In this document: positions 1-9,101 of the stretch, piece after piece | How the letters are laid out: each line of letters starts with the position of its first letter | Numbering within the stretch: position 1 is the first letter of the stretch | DNA from: Bin18 sp965242795 | GTDB lineage: Bacteria; Desulfobacterota; Binatia; Bin18 | Assembly (NCBI GenBank): GCA_965242795.1 | Contig: OZ251505.1 | Span: 868,001 to 932,000, forward strand | Reading direction: 5' to 3' | Length of the DNA stretch: 64,000 bases | Notes under the pieces: generated by a model | Database searches by the model: none | The model's input: only the letters and a program-made list of their open reading frames with translations | What the model was told of the DNA's origin: nothing | Position numbers and translations under genes: made by a program

Positions 1-1
1 C

Positions 2-115
2 GACGCGGTCATGCAGAGCCTGTTCCCCGTCGAGCAGCCCGGCGCGGCGCCGGTCGCGGATGACTTCTACCCGACGCCCCCGGTGGCGGTCGAGCCCGTG
101 GCGCTGGCGTCCTGA
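2..115 (+). CDS. C-terminal end of an unrecognised protein, cut by the window edge
   Basis: An open frame enters from the left edge and ends at the TGA at 113-115. The 37 visible residues are rich in Pro, Val and Ala and end in VAVEPVALAS. No domain can be recognised from such a short tail. It lies 16 bases upstream of the Mpl start on the same strand, so the two may be co-transcribed. The frame is supported only by being open and by the spacing to mpl. Confidence 0.4.
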   Translation, partial: DAVMQSLFPVEQPGAAPVADDFYPTPPVAVEPVALAS

Positions 116-131
116 CCCCGCCTTCCCGTCC

Positions 132-1568
132 ATGCCGCACATGCGCGAACCGGACTTGGCCGGCGTCGGCCACGTCCACTGCATCGCGGTGGCGGGGGTG
201 GGCATGGCGACGCTGGCGGCCATGCTCAAGGAGCGGGGCTATCGGGTCACGGGCTCCGACCGCGCCAGTTATCCGCCGATGCGCGACTTCCTGGCCGCGG
301 CTGACATCCCAGTCGTGGAAGGGTATCGCGCGGAAAATCTCGATCCGCGGCCCGACCTGGTCGTGGTCGGCAACGCGGTCTCGCGGACGAACCCCGAAGT
401 GGCGGCACTGCTCGCAACCGACGTGCCGTACGTTTCGTTTCCACAGGCCGTGGCGTCCGCCTTTCTGGCCGGCAAGCGCAGCCTGGTCGTCGCCGGCACG
501 CACGGCAAGACCACGTCGACCGCCCTGCTGGCCTGGGTGTTGGAACGGGCGGGCCGGTCGCCCGGTATGTTGACGGGCGGCATCGGTCGGAATTTCGGGC
601 AGGGGTATCGCCTGGGCGGCGGCCCGGATTTCGTGATCGAGGGCGACGAATACGACTCGGCCTTTTTCGACAAGGGGCCGAAATTCCTGCACTACCGGCC
701 GGCGGCCGTGCTGCTGAACGCGGTCGAGTTCGACCACGCCGACATCTACCGCGACCTCGACCAGATCGTGGCCGCGTTCGGGCGGCTGCTGTCCCTCGTG
801 CCGCACGGCGCACCGATCGTCGTGTGCAGCGATTTTCCGCACGCCGTGCGGGTTGCGCGGGCATCGGAAAAACCGTTCGTGACGTTCGGCCTCGACTCCC
901 CCGCGGACTGGCGGGCGCACGACCTCGTGGACGACGGCCGGCGGCTGCGCTTCGCGGTGACGCACGCCGGCACGGAGTGGGGACGGTTCGCGTGCCCGCT
1001 GATGGGGCGCATGAACGTGCGCAACGCGCTGGGCGTCGCCGTGCTGGCCGCGCACCTCGGTTTGTCCGCGGGGGACGTTGCCCCGGGCCTCGCCGGGTTC
1101 CTCGGGGTCGAGCGCCGGCAGGAAGTCGTCGGCGAGGCGGGCGGCGTCGTCGTCATCGACGACTTCGCCCATCACCCGACCGCGGTACACGTCGCCATCG
1201 AAGCCGTCCGGTTGCGCTATCCCACGCGCCGGCTGTGGGCCGTCTTCGAGCCGCGGTCCAACACCTGCCGGCGCCGCGTCTTTCAGACCCCGCTGACCGA
1301 GGCGCTGGGACACGCCGACCGCGTCGCACTCGGGCCGGTCATCAGCAAACCGCAGGACCCGCTCGACGCCGCGGACCTCTTCTCGCCGGCCGAACTGGCC
1401 GCGGACCTCGACACGCGGGGCACGCCGGCGTTCGCCGGGCAAAGCGTGGCCGATCTCTGCACGCGCCTGACGGGGGAATGCCGCGCGGGCGACGTCGTGC
1501 TGGTCATGTCGAACGGCGGGTTCGGCGGGCTGCCGCGGCGGCTGCTGGACGGCTTGGCGTCCGCCTAG
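132..1568 (+). CDS. mpl: UDP-N-acetylmuramate:L-alanyl-gamma-D-glutamyl-meso-diaminopimelate ligase (Mpl)
   Basis: This Mur-family ligase joins the recycled tripeptide L-Ala-D-Glu-mDAP to UDP-MurNAc in the cytoplasm, returning cell-wall turnover products to peptidoglycan synthesis. The protein shows an N-terminal nucleotide-binding fold (VAGVGMATLA), the Mur P-loop GTHGKTTS near residues 122-129, the central EGDEYDSAFFD segment and the HPTAVH motif. From ATG 132 it has 478 residues, slightly longer than the usual 450-460. ATG 141 is an alternative start. The frame is open further upstream, but that part overlaps the preceding gene's tail. Its stop shares a CTAG with the convergent slt stop, placing two recycling enzymes end to end. 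Confidence 0.93.
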   Translation: MPHMREPDLAGVGHVHCIAVAGVGMATLAAMLKERGYRVTGSDRASYPPMRDFLAAADIPVVEGYRAENLDPRPDLVVVGNAVSRTNPEVAALLATDVPYVSFPQAVASAFLAGKRSLVVAGTHGKTTSTALLAWVLERAGRSPGMLTGGIGRNFGQGYRLGGGPDFVIEGDEYDSAFFDKGPKFLHYRPAAVLLNAVEFDHADIYRDLDQIVAAFGRLLSLVPHGAPIVVCSDFPHAVRVARASEKPFVTFGLDSPADWRAHDLVDDGRRLRFAVTHAGTEWGRFACPLMGRMNVRNALGVAVLAAHLGLSAGDVAPGLAGFLGVERRQEVVGEAGGVVVIDDFAHHPTAVHVAIEAVRLRYPTRRLWAVFEPRSNTCRRRVFQTPLTEALGHADRVALGPVISKPQDPLDAADLFSPAELAADLDTRGTPAFAGQSVADLCTRLTGECRAGDVVLVMSNGGFGGLPRRLLDGLASA

Positions 1569-3640
1569 GGCAGGCGCGGGTCGAGCGGGGCTTGCCGCGG
1601 GGCGTACAGTCGGCGGTAGGTCCGGTAGTTGCGCAGCACCAGTTTGACGTAGCCGCGCGTCTCGCGGAAGCTGACGTTCTCGATGAACTCGTCCGCTTCG
1701 AGATGGCCGAACTGCGCCAGCCATTTGTCGGCCGCGGCTTCCCCGGCGTTGTACGCGGCCAGGGCGAGCACCACGCTGCCGCGGTAGCGGTCGAGTAAGC
1801 CACGCAGGTACGTCGTGCCGAGCCGGACGTTCAGCCCCGGATCGAACAGGGCACGGCCTCCGTCGAGCGGCGTGTCGGTCAGGCGCGCCGCGGTGCGCGG
1901 CAGAAGTTGCATGAGCCCCACCGCGTTCGCGCGCGAGATTGCGCGCGGGTCGAACAGACTCTCCTGACGGATCAACGCCACGATCAAATAGGGGTCGACG
2001 CCCTGCCGCTCGGCTGCGGCGCCGACCGCGTCCCAGTACGCGCGCGGATAGACGTAGGCGCGTCGTACCGCAGAGACGAGCTTCGCCCGGTGGGCCAGGC
2101 GGAACGCCGCGCGGTGGTCGCCGAGGCGCTGCTGCGCGGCGAGCAGGAAACGGGTCCAGCCGCGGGTCTTGGGCGCCCCGCGGCGGAGCAGGTCGAGTTC
2201 GCGGCGGGCGAACGTTCGCAGGCCGAGGGCATCGAGCGCCAGACAGCGCCGATACCGTCGGGTTTGCGCCGTACTGGGCGACGGCGGAGCCGAGGGCGGC
2301 AACGGCTCGAATGGCAACGACGTCGGAACGCGGTTCAGCCGCCGCTCCGCCCACAGCGCATAATAGCCGTGCGGATAGCGGCGCAGGAGCCGGGCGTAGC
2401 CTTCGGCCGCGGCGTCCGCTTCCCCGGCCCGCTCGCTGACACGCGCCTGCCAGTACCACGCGCGTGCCGTTTCCAGTGCGGAGGCGCGCGTGTCTCGCGC
2501 CAAGACGCGGAATGCGCGGCCCGCGGTTTCGTCGTCGCCGCGCAGGTACGCCTGCCAGCCCAACCGCCAGCGCGCTTCCCGAGCGTGCGAGGTGGCGGGA
2601 AAGTCGCGCGTCACGGCGCGATAGGCGGTCATAGCCTCGGCGTCGCGGCCCGCGGCTTCGGCAATGCGACCTATGGCGTAGCGGGCGTCCGCGGCGCGCG
2701 TCTTGCGCGGATACTCCGCGGTCAGGCGGACGAAGACCGCCAGGGCTCGGGCATCCTCGTCTCGATTCCACAACATGCGGGCCCAGCGGTACAAAGCGTC
2801 CACGGCCTGCGGCGTGTCGGCATACTGCGCGACGACGCGCCGCCATTCGTCCACCGCGGCTTCGATCCGGTCGTCCCGCGCGTAAACGTCGGCCAGCAGC
2901 AACAGGCCGTCCGCACGCAACGGACTTGCACGCAAGCCGGTTCGGAAGCGTGCAGCCAGCTTTGCGGCAGCGGCCACGTCACCCTCTTTGTGCAGCAACC
3001 GCGCCTCGTCGAGGACCTGTCGTGCGGTCGTGATCCCGAAAGCCTCCGGCTGTAGAGTCCGCAGGCGTTGGCTGTGCGTTTTGGCCGCCCGGCCGGCCGA
3101 CGTATCGGGTGCCGCGGCGCGGAGGTCTTGATACTCGCGGTAGGCTTGGCGGAGGTCCCCGCGGCGTTCGTGCACCCAGGCGATCAGCAGGGCGCTGCGG
3201 TGACGCGCCGTATCGTCGGCGAGCGATGCTTTTCGCGCATGGTGGGCTAACTTCAGGGCCTGCGCGTACCGTTCCCGTCCGAAGGCGAGTTCGGCCGACT
3301 CCAGGGCCGCATCGCCCCGCCAGACGCTGTCCGAGTGTTCTTGGAGCAGCCGTTCGAAGACGGCTTGCGCTTGCTCCTCCCGGCCGGTTCGCACATGGAC
3401 GAGCCCCAGGAAATACAGACCGTAATCGGCCAGGAGCGGCTGATCGTTCGGGACGCGGGCCAGCTCGGCCGCGGCCGCTTCCCAATCTTCGTTCTGAAAC
3501 GCCCGATACCCGGCCAGGAACGCGGCGCCGGCTTCTCCGCTATCACGGGCCACGCCCGGCACCGCGGTCCCGAGAACGAACCAGCCTACGAGCAGACCAA
3601 GGCAGGCGAAGCGGACCGATAAAAGAACAGAAGACGACAT
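1565..3640 (-). CDS. slt: Soluble lytic murein transglycosylase (Slt-like)
   Basis: This periplasmic lytic transglycosylase cleaves the MurNAc-GlcNAc bond of peptidoglycan and releases anhydromuropeptides. Residues 1-31 form a signal peptide (hydrophobic core FACLGLLVGWFVLG). Residues 40-440 are helical TPR-like repeats, as in the Slt70 ring. The C-terminal SLT domain carries the catalytic Glu at about residue 560 in LIRQESLFDPRA, followed by AVGLMQLLPRTA and the YLRGLLDRY / ALAAYNAG signatures. The length of 691 residues fits the family. The gene converges on mpl with a 4-base overlap, and the two enzymes act in the same recycling pathway. Confidence 0.92.
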   Translation of the reverse strand: MSSSVLLSVRFACLGLLVGWFVLGTAVPGVARDSGEAGAAFLAGYRAFQNEDWEAAAAELARVPNDQPLLADYGLYFLGLVHVRTGREEQAQAVFERLLQEHSDSVWRGDAALESAELAFGRERYAQALKLAHHARKASLADDTARHRSALLIAWVHERRGDLRQAYREYQDLRAAAPDTSAGRAAKTHSQRLRTLQPEAFGITTARQVLDEARLLHKEGDVAAAAKLAARFRTGLRASPLRADGLLLLADVYARDDRIEAAVDEWRRVVAQYADTPQAVDALYRWARMLWNRDEDARALAVFVRLTAEYPRKTRAADARYAIGRIAEAAGRDAEAMTAYRAVTRDFPATSHAREARWRLGWQAYLRGDDETAGRAFRVLARDTRASALETARAWYWQARVSERAGEADAAAEGYARLLRRYPHGYYALWAERRLNRVPTSLPFEPLPPSAPPSPSTAQTRRYRRCLALDALGLRTFARRELDLLRRGAPKTRGWTRFLLAAQQRLGDHRAAFRLAHRAKLVSAVRRAYVYPRAYWDAVGAAAERQGVDPYLIVALIRQESLFDPRAISRANAVGLMQLLPRTAARLTDTPLDGGRALFDPGLNVRLGTTYLRGLLDRYRGSVVLALAAYNAGEAAADKWLAQFGHLEADEFIENVSFRETRGYVKLVLRNYRTYRRLYAPRQAPLDPRLP

Positions 3641-3739
3641 GGAGGCGGCACCGGAGAGGGCGGCAATTGAGTCCGCGGGCCTTTCCTATTATGCTCGGCC
3701 CGGTCGGGCAATCACCCGGCGACCGCAGGAGGATCGGGC

Positions 3740-4615
3740 ATGCACATCGGGGTACTCGCCTTTCTGACCGAACGCTCGGGAGATCCCGGGGCCGCGGCGC
3801 GTACGGCCGAGGACCTCGGCTTCGAGTCGTTCTGGGTCGCCGAACATCTGGTCATTCCGTCCCACTACACGACGTATTATCCCCGCTCGCCCGACGGGAA
3901 GGTCCCCGAATTCTACGCCCACCTGGTCGATCCGTTCGTGGCCTTGTCCGCCGCGGCGCAGGCCACGTCCACGATCCGGCTCGGCACCGGCATCTGCCTG
4001 CTGCCCGAACGCGACACCATCACGACCGCCAAGGCCGCGGCCAGCCTGGACGTGTACGCGCAGGGCCGGCTGATCCTCGGCGTGGGCGCGGGCTGGTTTC
4101 CGGAAGAATCCGAGATCATGGGCGTGCGCTTCGACAAACGCTGGCAGCATCTGCGCGAGTCGGTGGAAGCGCTGCGCGTCCTGTGGTCCGACGAGGACGC
4201 GCGTTACGAGGGCGAGTTCGTCCGCTTTCCGCGCGTCCGGCTGTTTCCCAAGCCGGTGCAGAAACCCGGCCCCCCGATTTTCCTCGGCGCCCACGACCGG
4301 CGCTATGCACTCAAGCGCGTCGCCCGCTACGCGGACGGCTGGTGCCCGGGCGGCCTGACGCCCGACCAGGCGCGCACGGACATCCCGGAGATCAAACGAC
4401 TCGCCAGAGAGGCGGGCCGCGACCCGGACGCACTCGAATTCTCGGTCCTGCTGCTGACGCTGCCCGAGGGCGGGCTGGAAACCGCCACCCTCGAAGCGTA
4501 CCGCGCGGCCGGCGTGTCGCGCATCATCATCGCCGCGGCCAAGGCCGCCACCGGCGACGCGGCCGCGGCGGTTCGGCAGGTCGCGCCGGTCGTCGAACGC
4601 GCCCGGGGCGTCTGA
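3740..4615 (+). CDS. LLM class flavin/F420-dependent oxidoreductase (TIGR03619-like)
   Basis: This is a bacterial luciferase-like monooxygenase (LLM) TIM-barrel protein of 291 residues. Members use FMN or coenzyme F420 to oxidise small organic substrates. The typical elements are the start MHIGVLAFLTERSGD, the FWVAEH segment, TSTIRLGTGICLLPERD and the glycine-rich GRLILGVGAGWFPEE. The RBS AGGAGG lies 6 bases before the ATG. The substrate cannot be read from the sequence. Three LLM proteins and one F420-type split-barrel reductase in the window make F420 use plausible, but no F420 biosynthesis gene is visible here. Confidence 0.85.
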   Translation: MHIGVLAFLTERSGDPGAAARTAEDLGFESFWVAEHLVIPSHYTTYYPRSPDGKVPEFYAHLVDPFVALSAAAQATSTIRLGTGICLLPERDTITTAKAAASLDVYAQGRLILGVGAGWFPEESEIMGVRFDKRWQHLRESVEALRVLWSDEDARYEGEFVRFPRVRLFPKPVQKPGPPIFLGAHDRRYALKRVARYADGWCPGGLTPDQARTDIPEIKRLAREAGRDPDALEFSVLLLTLPEGGLETATLEAYRAAGVSRIIIAAAKAATGDAAAAVRQVAPVVERARGV

Positions 4616-4667
4616 GGCCCGCGGAGACCGGCATCATCGTCGGAACGGACAGGAGGGCGGACGCGGT

Positions 4668-5414
4668 ATGGAAACACGGACAGGGGCGGTGGGGTGGACG
4701 GTCGGGCTGAGTCTGCTGGTCGCGGCCGGCTGCGGCAGCGTCAGAAGCGTCACGTCGACGGTGACGTCGATCGTGCCGGGCGTGGACAAGCAGGCCGGGG
4801 ACAAACTCAAGGTCGGGGAGAAACTGCAGTTGAAGGTCTCGCCCGAAGTGGCGCTGATGCTGTTCCGGTCCGTGGCCGAAGAGAACGGCTGGGAAGTCAA
4901 GAGCGTGGGGGATCAGCGGAACATCGAGGGCGCGGTCACGGGAAAATTCTTCCGTATCGAAACGGTCCAGTTCGTGGGGGGCAAGCGCGTGATGACCGGG
5001 GTCTTCTTCAACGACAAGGACGACGAGGACGCCTCGCACGTGACGCTGGGCAAGCCGGGCAGCGAGGACATGTACGGCCTGCCGATTGCGCTGGCCGACA
5101 AGATGCGCGCGTCCGTGGCGGACTGGCGCGGTGAGGACGACCTCGACGTGGCGGAGACGGATGCGGGACTCACCCCGCTGGACGAAGCGCTGCAAGGCGA
5201 GCCCGGTCAACCGGAGGCATGGCGTGCGGAGTCGGACGCCGGCGAAGGCTCTGCGGGGCTGGACGATGACTTCGGCGCGGAGTTGGGTGAACCCGACCTG
5301 ACGTCGCTGGACGACGGCGACGGTCTGGACCTGGAGACCGACGCCGCGGTCGAGGACGTGGAGTTGAGTCCCGAAGAAGAGGAACTCATCGAGGCGATAG
5401 ATCTGGACCCCTGA
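4668..5414 (+). CDS. Putative lipoprotein with an acidic C-terminal tail
   Basis: This is a 248-residue protein of unknown family. Its N-terminus is a lipoprotein signal with lipobox LVAAGC (Cys about residue 22), so it is probably lipid-anchored in the envelope. The middle part (residues 45-150) reads as a compact alpha/beta domain with VSPEVALMLFRSVAEENGWE and a strand-rich section. This is vaguely BamC-like in layout, but no diagnostic motif is present. Residues 155-248 are strongly acidic and low in complexity. An AGGAGG site stands upstream of the ATG. It ends 3 bases before the convergent membrane-protein gene. Confidence 0.7.
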   Translation: METRTGAVGWTVGLSLLVAAGCGSVRSVTSTVTSIVPGVDKQAGDKLKVGEKLQLKVSPEVALMLFRSVAEENGWEVKSVGDQRNIEGAVTGKFFRIETVQFVGGKRVMTGVFFNDKDDEDASHVTLGKPGSEDMYGLPIALADKMRASVADWRGEDDLDVAETDAGLTPLDEALQGEPGQPEAWRAESDAGEGSAGLDDDFGAELGEPDLTSLDDGDGLDLETDAAVEDVELSPEEEELIEAIDLDP

Positions 5415-5417
5415 GCG

Positions 5418-6221
5418 TCAGGCCGCCCGCGCGCGGAAGATGCGCTGCCGCCGCGTCCCGCCGGCCAGGGCCTCGAACAGCAGCCCGCGGAACACCATCA
5501 GCGCATAGACCAGCCCACAACTTCCCACCGCCCACGCCAGCGCCGCGGCCGACGTCTCGACGCCGGGCCAGAGCAACATGCCCGGGCCGCCGAACTGCAT
5601 CGGCGTGGCCAGGATATCCAGCGGGAAGAAGATCGACGCGGCCACCCCGAGCAGCGGAAACTGGAGCGTCCCGGCACAGAAGACCGCCAACCCGGTCAGC
5701 GGCAGAAACCACTCCACCCCGCTCTCGCGCAGAAATTCGAGGCTCTCCGAGACCAGACCGAGCCCCTCGACGCGGCCCCGGCAGATGATCTCCGGGGTCG
5801 GGCTGATGAGGATGGGCAGGCCGAAGAAGACGACCACGGCGACGGTGTGCGTGCCGGCGGTGCCGGGCGGCAGGATGCCGACCAGCAGGCGGACGATCAT
5901 CAGCAAAAAGAGCAGCGTCAGCACTGCGCCGAAGTACGTCCGCCAACTGTCGAACACCTCGCCGGGCCGGATGCGCCGGCCGTGCACCGCGGCGTCGATG
6001 AAATACAGATACGAACTGATGCACAACGTCGCGAGCAGCCCGACGAGCAGGCTGCCGGCGAGCCCCAGGCTGCCGAGGATGCCGGCGGCCACGTTGAGGA
6101 ACAGCGTGTAGCCCAGCGGCAGCAGCGCGACCCACCACGCCGCGGCCAGGCGTTTCGGCGTCTTTTCCAGGACCCCGCCGTACAGGGCGAGCGTCGCCGG
6201 GACGAGGGCGCGCCAATCCAT
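5418..6221 (-). CDS. Multi-pass membrane protein of unknown function
   Basis: The 267-residue product has about six hydrophobic helices, for example LLPLGYTLFLNVAAGILG, VLTLLFLLMIVRLLVGILP and VAVVVFFGLPILI, joined by short loops. It ends in a basic tail (GGTRRQRIFRARAA). No transporter or enzyme signature is recognised. YIP1-like or uncharacterised inner-membrane families are possible. It follows the NSS transporter gene on the same strand with a 9-base gap, so co-expression with that transporter is likely. Confidence 0.65.
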   Translation of the reverse strand: MDWRALVPATLALYGGVLEKTPKRLAAAWWVALLPLGYTLFLNVAAGILGSLGLAGSLLVGLLATLCISSYLYFIDAAVHGRRIRPGEVFDSWRTYFGAVLTLLFLLMIVRLLVGILPPGTAGTHTVAVVVFFGLPILISPTPEIICRGRVEGLGLVSESLEFLRESGVEWFLPLTGLAVFCAGTLQFPLLGVAASIFFPLDILATPMQFGGPGMLLWPGVETSAAALAWAVGSCGLVYALMVFRGLLFEALAGGTRRQRIFRARAA

Positions 6222-6230
6222 GCCGCCCCG

Positions 6231-7541
6231 TTACCCGAGCCCCAGCGACTGCAGCAGGATCGCGCCCACCCCGATCGGGGCGACGAACCGCAGCAGGAAG
6301 ACCCACGCCCGGTACAGGCCGCTCCGCAGGTCGCCGTCCGGCACCTCGGCCCGCCGCTCGGCGTGCGTCAGCGCCCAGCCGGCGAACAGCGTGACGAGCA
6401 GTCCGCCGGTCGGCAGCATGTAATTCGCGGTGAGCATGTCCACGAAGTCGAAGAAGGCGCCGGTCAAGGCCGACGGCACGCCCACGGCGAAGATCGCCCC
6501 GCCGATGGTCCAACTCGCCACGGTGCGCCGCCAGCCGCGTTCGTCCACGAAATAGGCCACGACGACTTCGAGCAGCGAGATGGCCGAGCTCAGGGCCGCA
6601 AAGGTCAGCAGGAGGAAAAACAGGACCGCCAGCGCACTGCCGAACGGCAGCTTGCCGAACGCGACCGGCAGGGTCTTGAAGATCAGCGCCGGCCCGGCGT
6701 CGGGCTGCAACTGGAAGGCGAACACCAGCGGAAAGATCATGAAGCCGGCGAGCATGGCGACGCCGGTGTCGCAGGCGCACACGGTCACCGCGCAGCGCGG
6801 CAGGCTGGCTTCGCGGCGCAGATAGCTGCCGTAGGTAATCATCGTGCCCATGCCCACGCTGAGCGAAAAGAACGCCTGCCCCAGCGCGGTCAGCACGGCG
6901 TGCGGGCCGACCTTGCTCCAATCGGGCGTCATCAGAAAGTCGAGGCCGCGGGCCGCGCCGCCGGTCGTGAGCGCATAGACCAGCAGGAAGAGCATGAGCA
7001 GAAAGAGGGCCGGCATCATGACCCGGTTGGCCGCCTCGATTCCGCCCCGCACGCCCCCGGACACGAACCAGATGGTCACGGCCATGAACCCGGCGTGCCA
7101 GCACACCTGCTGCGCATCGCTCTGCGTCAGCGCATCGAACAGTCCGCCGATGGCCTGCGGCGACTGCCCCGCGAAGCTGCCCAGGCCGGACAGCACGACG
7201 TAGTGCAGCACCCAGCCGCCGACGACCGAATAGTACGACAGGAGCGCGAACCCCGCGACCACGCCCAGCCAGCCGACCAGCGGCCACGCCGAGCCGGGCC
7301 GCAACACGCCGAACGCGCCGACCGGGTTGCGTTGCGTGCGGCGGCCGATGACGACTTCCGCCAGCATCAGCGGCAGGCCGACCGCGGCCACGCACGCCAC
7401 GTACACGAGCACGAACGCACCGCCGCCGTTTTCGCCGGCAATGTAGGGAAACCGCCAGATGTTGCCGAGCCCGACCGCGGAGCCCATCGCGGCCAGCACG
7501 AAGCCCAACGTTCCCGACCAGTTGCCTCTGCCGTCCGCCAT
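6231..7541 (-). CDS. Sodium-dependent transporter, NSS/SNF family
   Basis: This is an inner-membrane Na+-coupled symporter of the LeuT/SNF fold, which usually imports amino acids or related amines. The conserved sodium-site region of TM1, MGSAVGLGNIWRFPY, lies near residues 19-33. The protein has about 11-12 hydrophobic helices and 436 residues, as expected for bacterial NSS proteins. The start is the ATG at 7541, and the same frame opens upstream with a TTG at 7568 whose extra nine residues look unhelpful. The substrate cannot be deduced. The membrane protein directly downstream may be an accessory subunit; this is inference from spacing only. Confidence 0.87.
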   Translation of the reverse strand: MADGRGNWSGTLGFVLAAMGSAVGLGNIWRFPYIAGENGGGAFVLVYVACVAAVGLPLMLAEVVIGRRTQRNPVGAFGVLRPGSAWPLVGWLGVVAGFALLSYYSVVGGWVLHYVVLSGLGSFAGQSPQAIGGLFDALTQSDAQQVCWHAGFMAVTIWFVSGGVRGGIEAANRVMMPALFLLMLFLLVYALTTGGAARGLDFLMTPDWSKVGPHAVLTALGQAFFSLSVGMGTMITYGSYLRREASLPRCAVTVCACDTGVAMLAGFMIFPLVFAFQLQPDAGPALIFKTLPVAFGKLPFGSALAVLFFLLLTFAALSSAISLLEVVVAYFVDERGWRRTVASWTIGGAIFAVGVPSALTGAFFDFVDMLTANYMLPTGGLLVTLFAGWALTHAERRAEVPDGDLRSGLYRAWVFLLRFVAPIGVGAILLQSLGLG

Positions 7542-7879
7542 GTCCGTTTTCTCTACGCCTTCCCTCAACCGGCGGTCATCCGCGTCCGGGTCTCCTCGGC
7601 GGGGATGCTCCCTCTCTCCGCGTCCGGCGCTCTCGTTTCACCGCCTCGACGGGGGCGTTTCAGGGAGTCGTTCTCAGGCCGATTTCCCGCTGCGGGCGGC
7701 CCTCACCCCCCGGCCCACGTCCGGGGCAGGCTCCAACCCTCTCCCCGGTCCCTGAGCCTGTCGAAGGGGAGGGAGAGGGGGTCGGAAAGGAGCAGGCATC
7801 GCTGCCTTCTCCCTCCGGGGTGAGGGACTTTGCGAACCGAGATGTTCCCCACCGGCCGGATTCGCGGAACCCGCGCCGG
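7542..7879. other. Intergenic region with CTGAGCCTGTCGAAG-type repeat
   Basis: This is 338 bases without a convincing gene. Positions 7750-7769 hold the inverted unit CCCTGAGCCTGTCGAAGGGG. It is flanked by CCTCTCCCC at 7739 and GGGAGAGGGG at 7770. Both are members of repeat families seen elsewhere in the window. Short open frames here lack an RBS and recognisable sequence. Confidence 0.6.
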
Positions 7880-8395
7880 TTATTCCGCCGCGGCCGGCGC
7901 GTAACGCACCAGGGTGCGCGAGCCGTCGGCGAAACCCGAGCGGAAGCCCTCCTCGTAGGTCGGCCAGCCGTCGGGGTATTTCTCGGCGAACGTCTGGAAC
8001 ATGCGTTCGGTGACCTCGTCGTCCTGCACCAGTTCGCCCACCGCGTCGAACATCGGGCCGTCGGCCGAACCGATCCAGACCTTGGCTTTGGTTCGCCCGG
8101 CCTGGATGCGCTTGACGCGGTAGGTGGACTTGGGCGTCCCGACCCATACCGCGCCGTCGTGATGCAGAAACCAGATTTCCGCCTTCGAGCCGAACGCGCC
8201 GCTTTTGCGCTCCGACTGGATATAGACGTATTTGCTGGTATCCAGCGCCTCCTGCAATTCCGGGCCGAGGTCGGCCGCAGCCGGGCGGGGCAGGCCGCAC
8301 ACGAGCAGCCCGCCGAGCAGGCAGGCGAGTCCCGCGGCGAACCAACCTGGTTGTCGGAGTCGGGCTCGGGGCGAACGTCGAGTAGTGGTGCGCAT
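7880..8395 (-). CDS. Exported split-barrel (PPOX-like) protein
   Basis: This is a 171-residue protein with a signal peptide (basic start, hydrophobic FAAGLACLLGGLLVCGL, cleavage after AAA). The mature part has the alternation of a pyridoxamine-phosphate-oxidase-like split barrel: KAEIWFLHHDGAVWVGT, then KVWIGSADGPMFDAVG, then a C-terminal helix pair MFQTFAEKYPDGWPTYEEG. An envelope location is unusual for that fold. The start is set at 8395 because AGGAGG stands immediately before this ATG. The upstream in-frame ATG at 8410 would contain that RBS. The flavin or F420 assignment is not certain. Confidence 0.6.
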   Translation of the reverse strand: MRTTTRRSPRARLRQPGWFAAGLACLLGGLLVCGLPRPAAADLGPELQEALDTSKYVYIQSERKSGAFGSKAEIWFLHHDGAVWVGTPKSTYRVKRIQAGRTKAKVWIGSADGPMFDAVGELVQDDEVTERMFQTFAEKYPDGWPTYEEGFRSGFADGSRTLVRYAPAAAE

Positions 8396-8480
8396 GGCTG
8401 TCCTCCTCATGGCGATTCTCCTTCCTTGGCTTTGTTCCGAGCGGCCGGGAGCGGATACCCCCTGTCACGTCACGCGCCAC

Positions 8481-9101
8481 TCAACCATCGCTGGGTGGCG
8501 CGACCCGCCGGATGCTGTGGATGACGACCGGCTCCGACGGGACGTCGGAATGCCCGCGCGTGCGGCCGGTCTCCACGGTCTCGATGTCGCCGACCACGTC
8601 CATCCCCTCCACGACCCGCCCGAAGACGCAGTAGCCGAACCCGCGGATGCTCTCGTCCTTGTGGTCCAGAAAATCGTTGTCGGCCACGTTGATGAAGAAC
8701 TGCGCGGTCGCGGAATGAATATCGATGGTCCGTGCCATGGCCAGCGTGCCGGTGACGTTCTTCAGACCGTTGGCGGCCTCGTTCGTGACCGGCGCGCCGG
8801 TCTGCTTCTCGCGCATGTCGGTGGTGAGGCCGCCGCCCTGGATCATGAACCCGCGAATCACGCGGTGGAAGATCGTGCCGTCGTAGAATTCGTCATCGAC
8901 GTAGGACAGGAAGTTCCGCACGGTCTCGGGCGACTGTGCGTCGAACAACTCGGCCCGCACCTCGCCTTTCGAGGTGGAAATGACGACTCGTGTCCCGCCT
9001 TGGGCCTCGCTCTGCGCTGCGGAAGAGCCGGGCAGGCCGAGGCAGAGAGACAGTCCGAACAGAATGGCAATAGTCATGGTGTACGTAGGGGATTCCTTCA
9101 C
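8481..9101 (-). CDS. Cyclophilin-type peptidyl-prolyl cis-trans isomerase, exported
   Basis: This cyclophilin accelerates proline isomerisation in folding proteins. A hydrophobic N-terminus (TIAILFGLSLCLGLPGSSAAQ) predicts export, so it probably acts in the periplasm. Core motifs are TVRNFLSYVDDEFYDGTIFHRVIRGFM (split here as NFLSYV, FHRVI, GFMIQGG), NVTGTLAMAR and ATAQFFINV. GTG at 9101 overlaps the stop of the upstream amidohydrolase as GTGA and has GGAGGGAGGA upstream; ATG 9077 is the alternative start. The overlap implies translational coupling to the hydantoinase/amidohydrolase pair. Length 206 residues. Confidence 0.88.
   Translation of the reverse strand: MKESPTYTMTIAILFGLSLCLGLPGSSAAQSEAQGGTRVVISTSKGEVRAELFDAQSPETVRNFLSYVDDEFYDGTIFHRVIRGFMIQGGGLTTDMREKQTGAPVTNEAANGLKNVTGTLAMARTIDIHSATAQFFINVADNDFLDHKDESIRGFGYCVFGRVVEGMDVVGDIETVETGRTRGHSDVPSEPVVIHSIRRVAPPSDG

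Noticed and set aside
5847..7823. 658-codon plus-strand frame opposite the NSS transporter
   Set aside because: It is the antisense shadow of two membrane-protein genes in GC-rich DNA; the product is Gln/His/Arg-rich low complexity.
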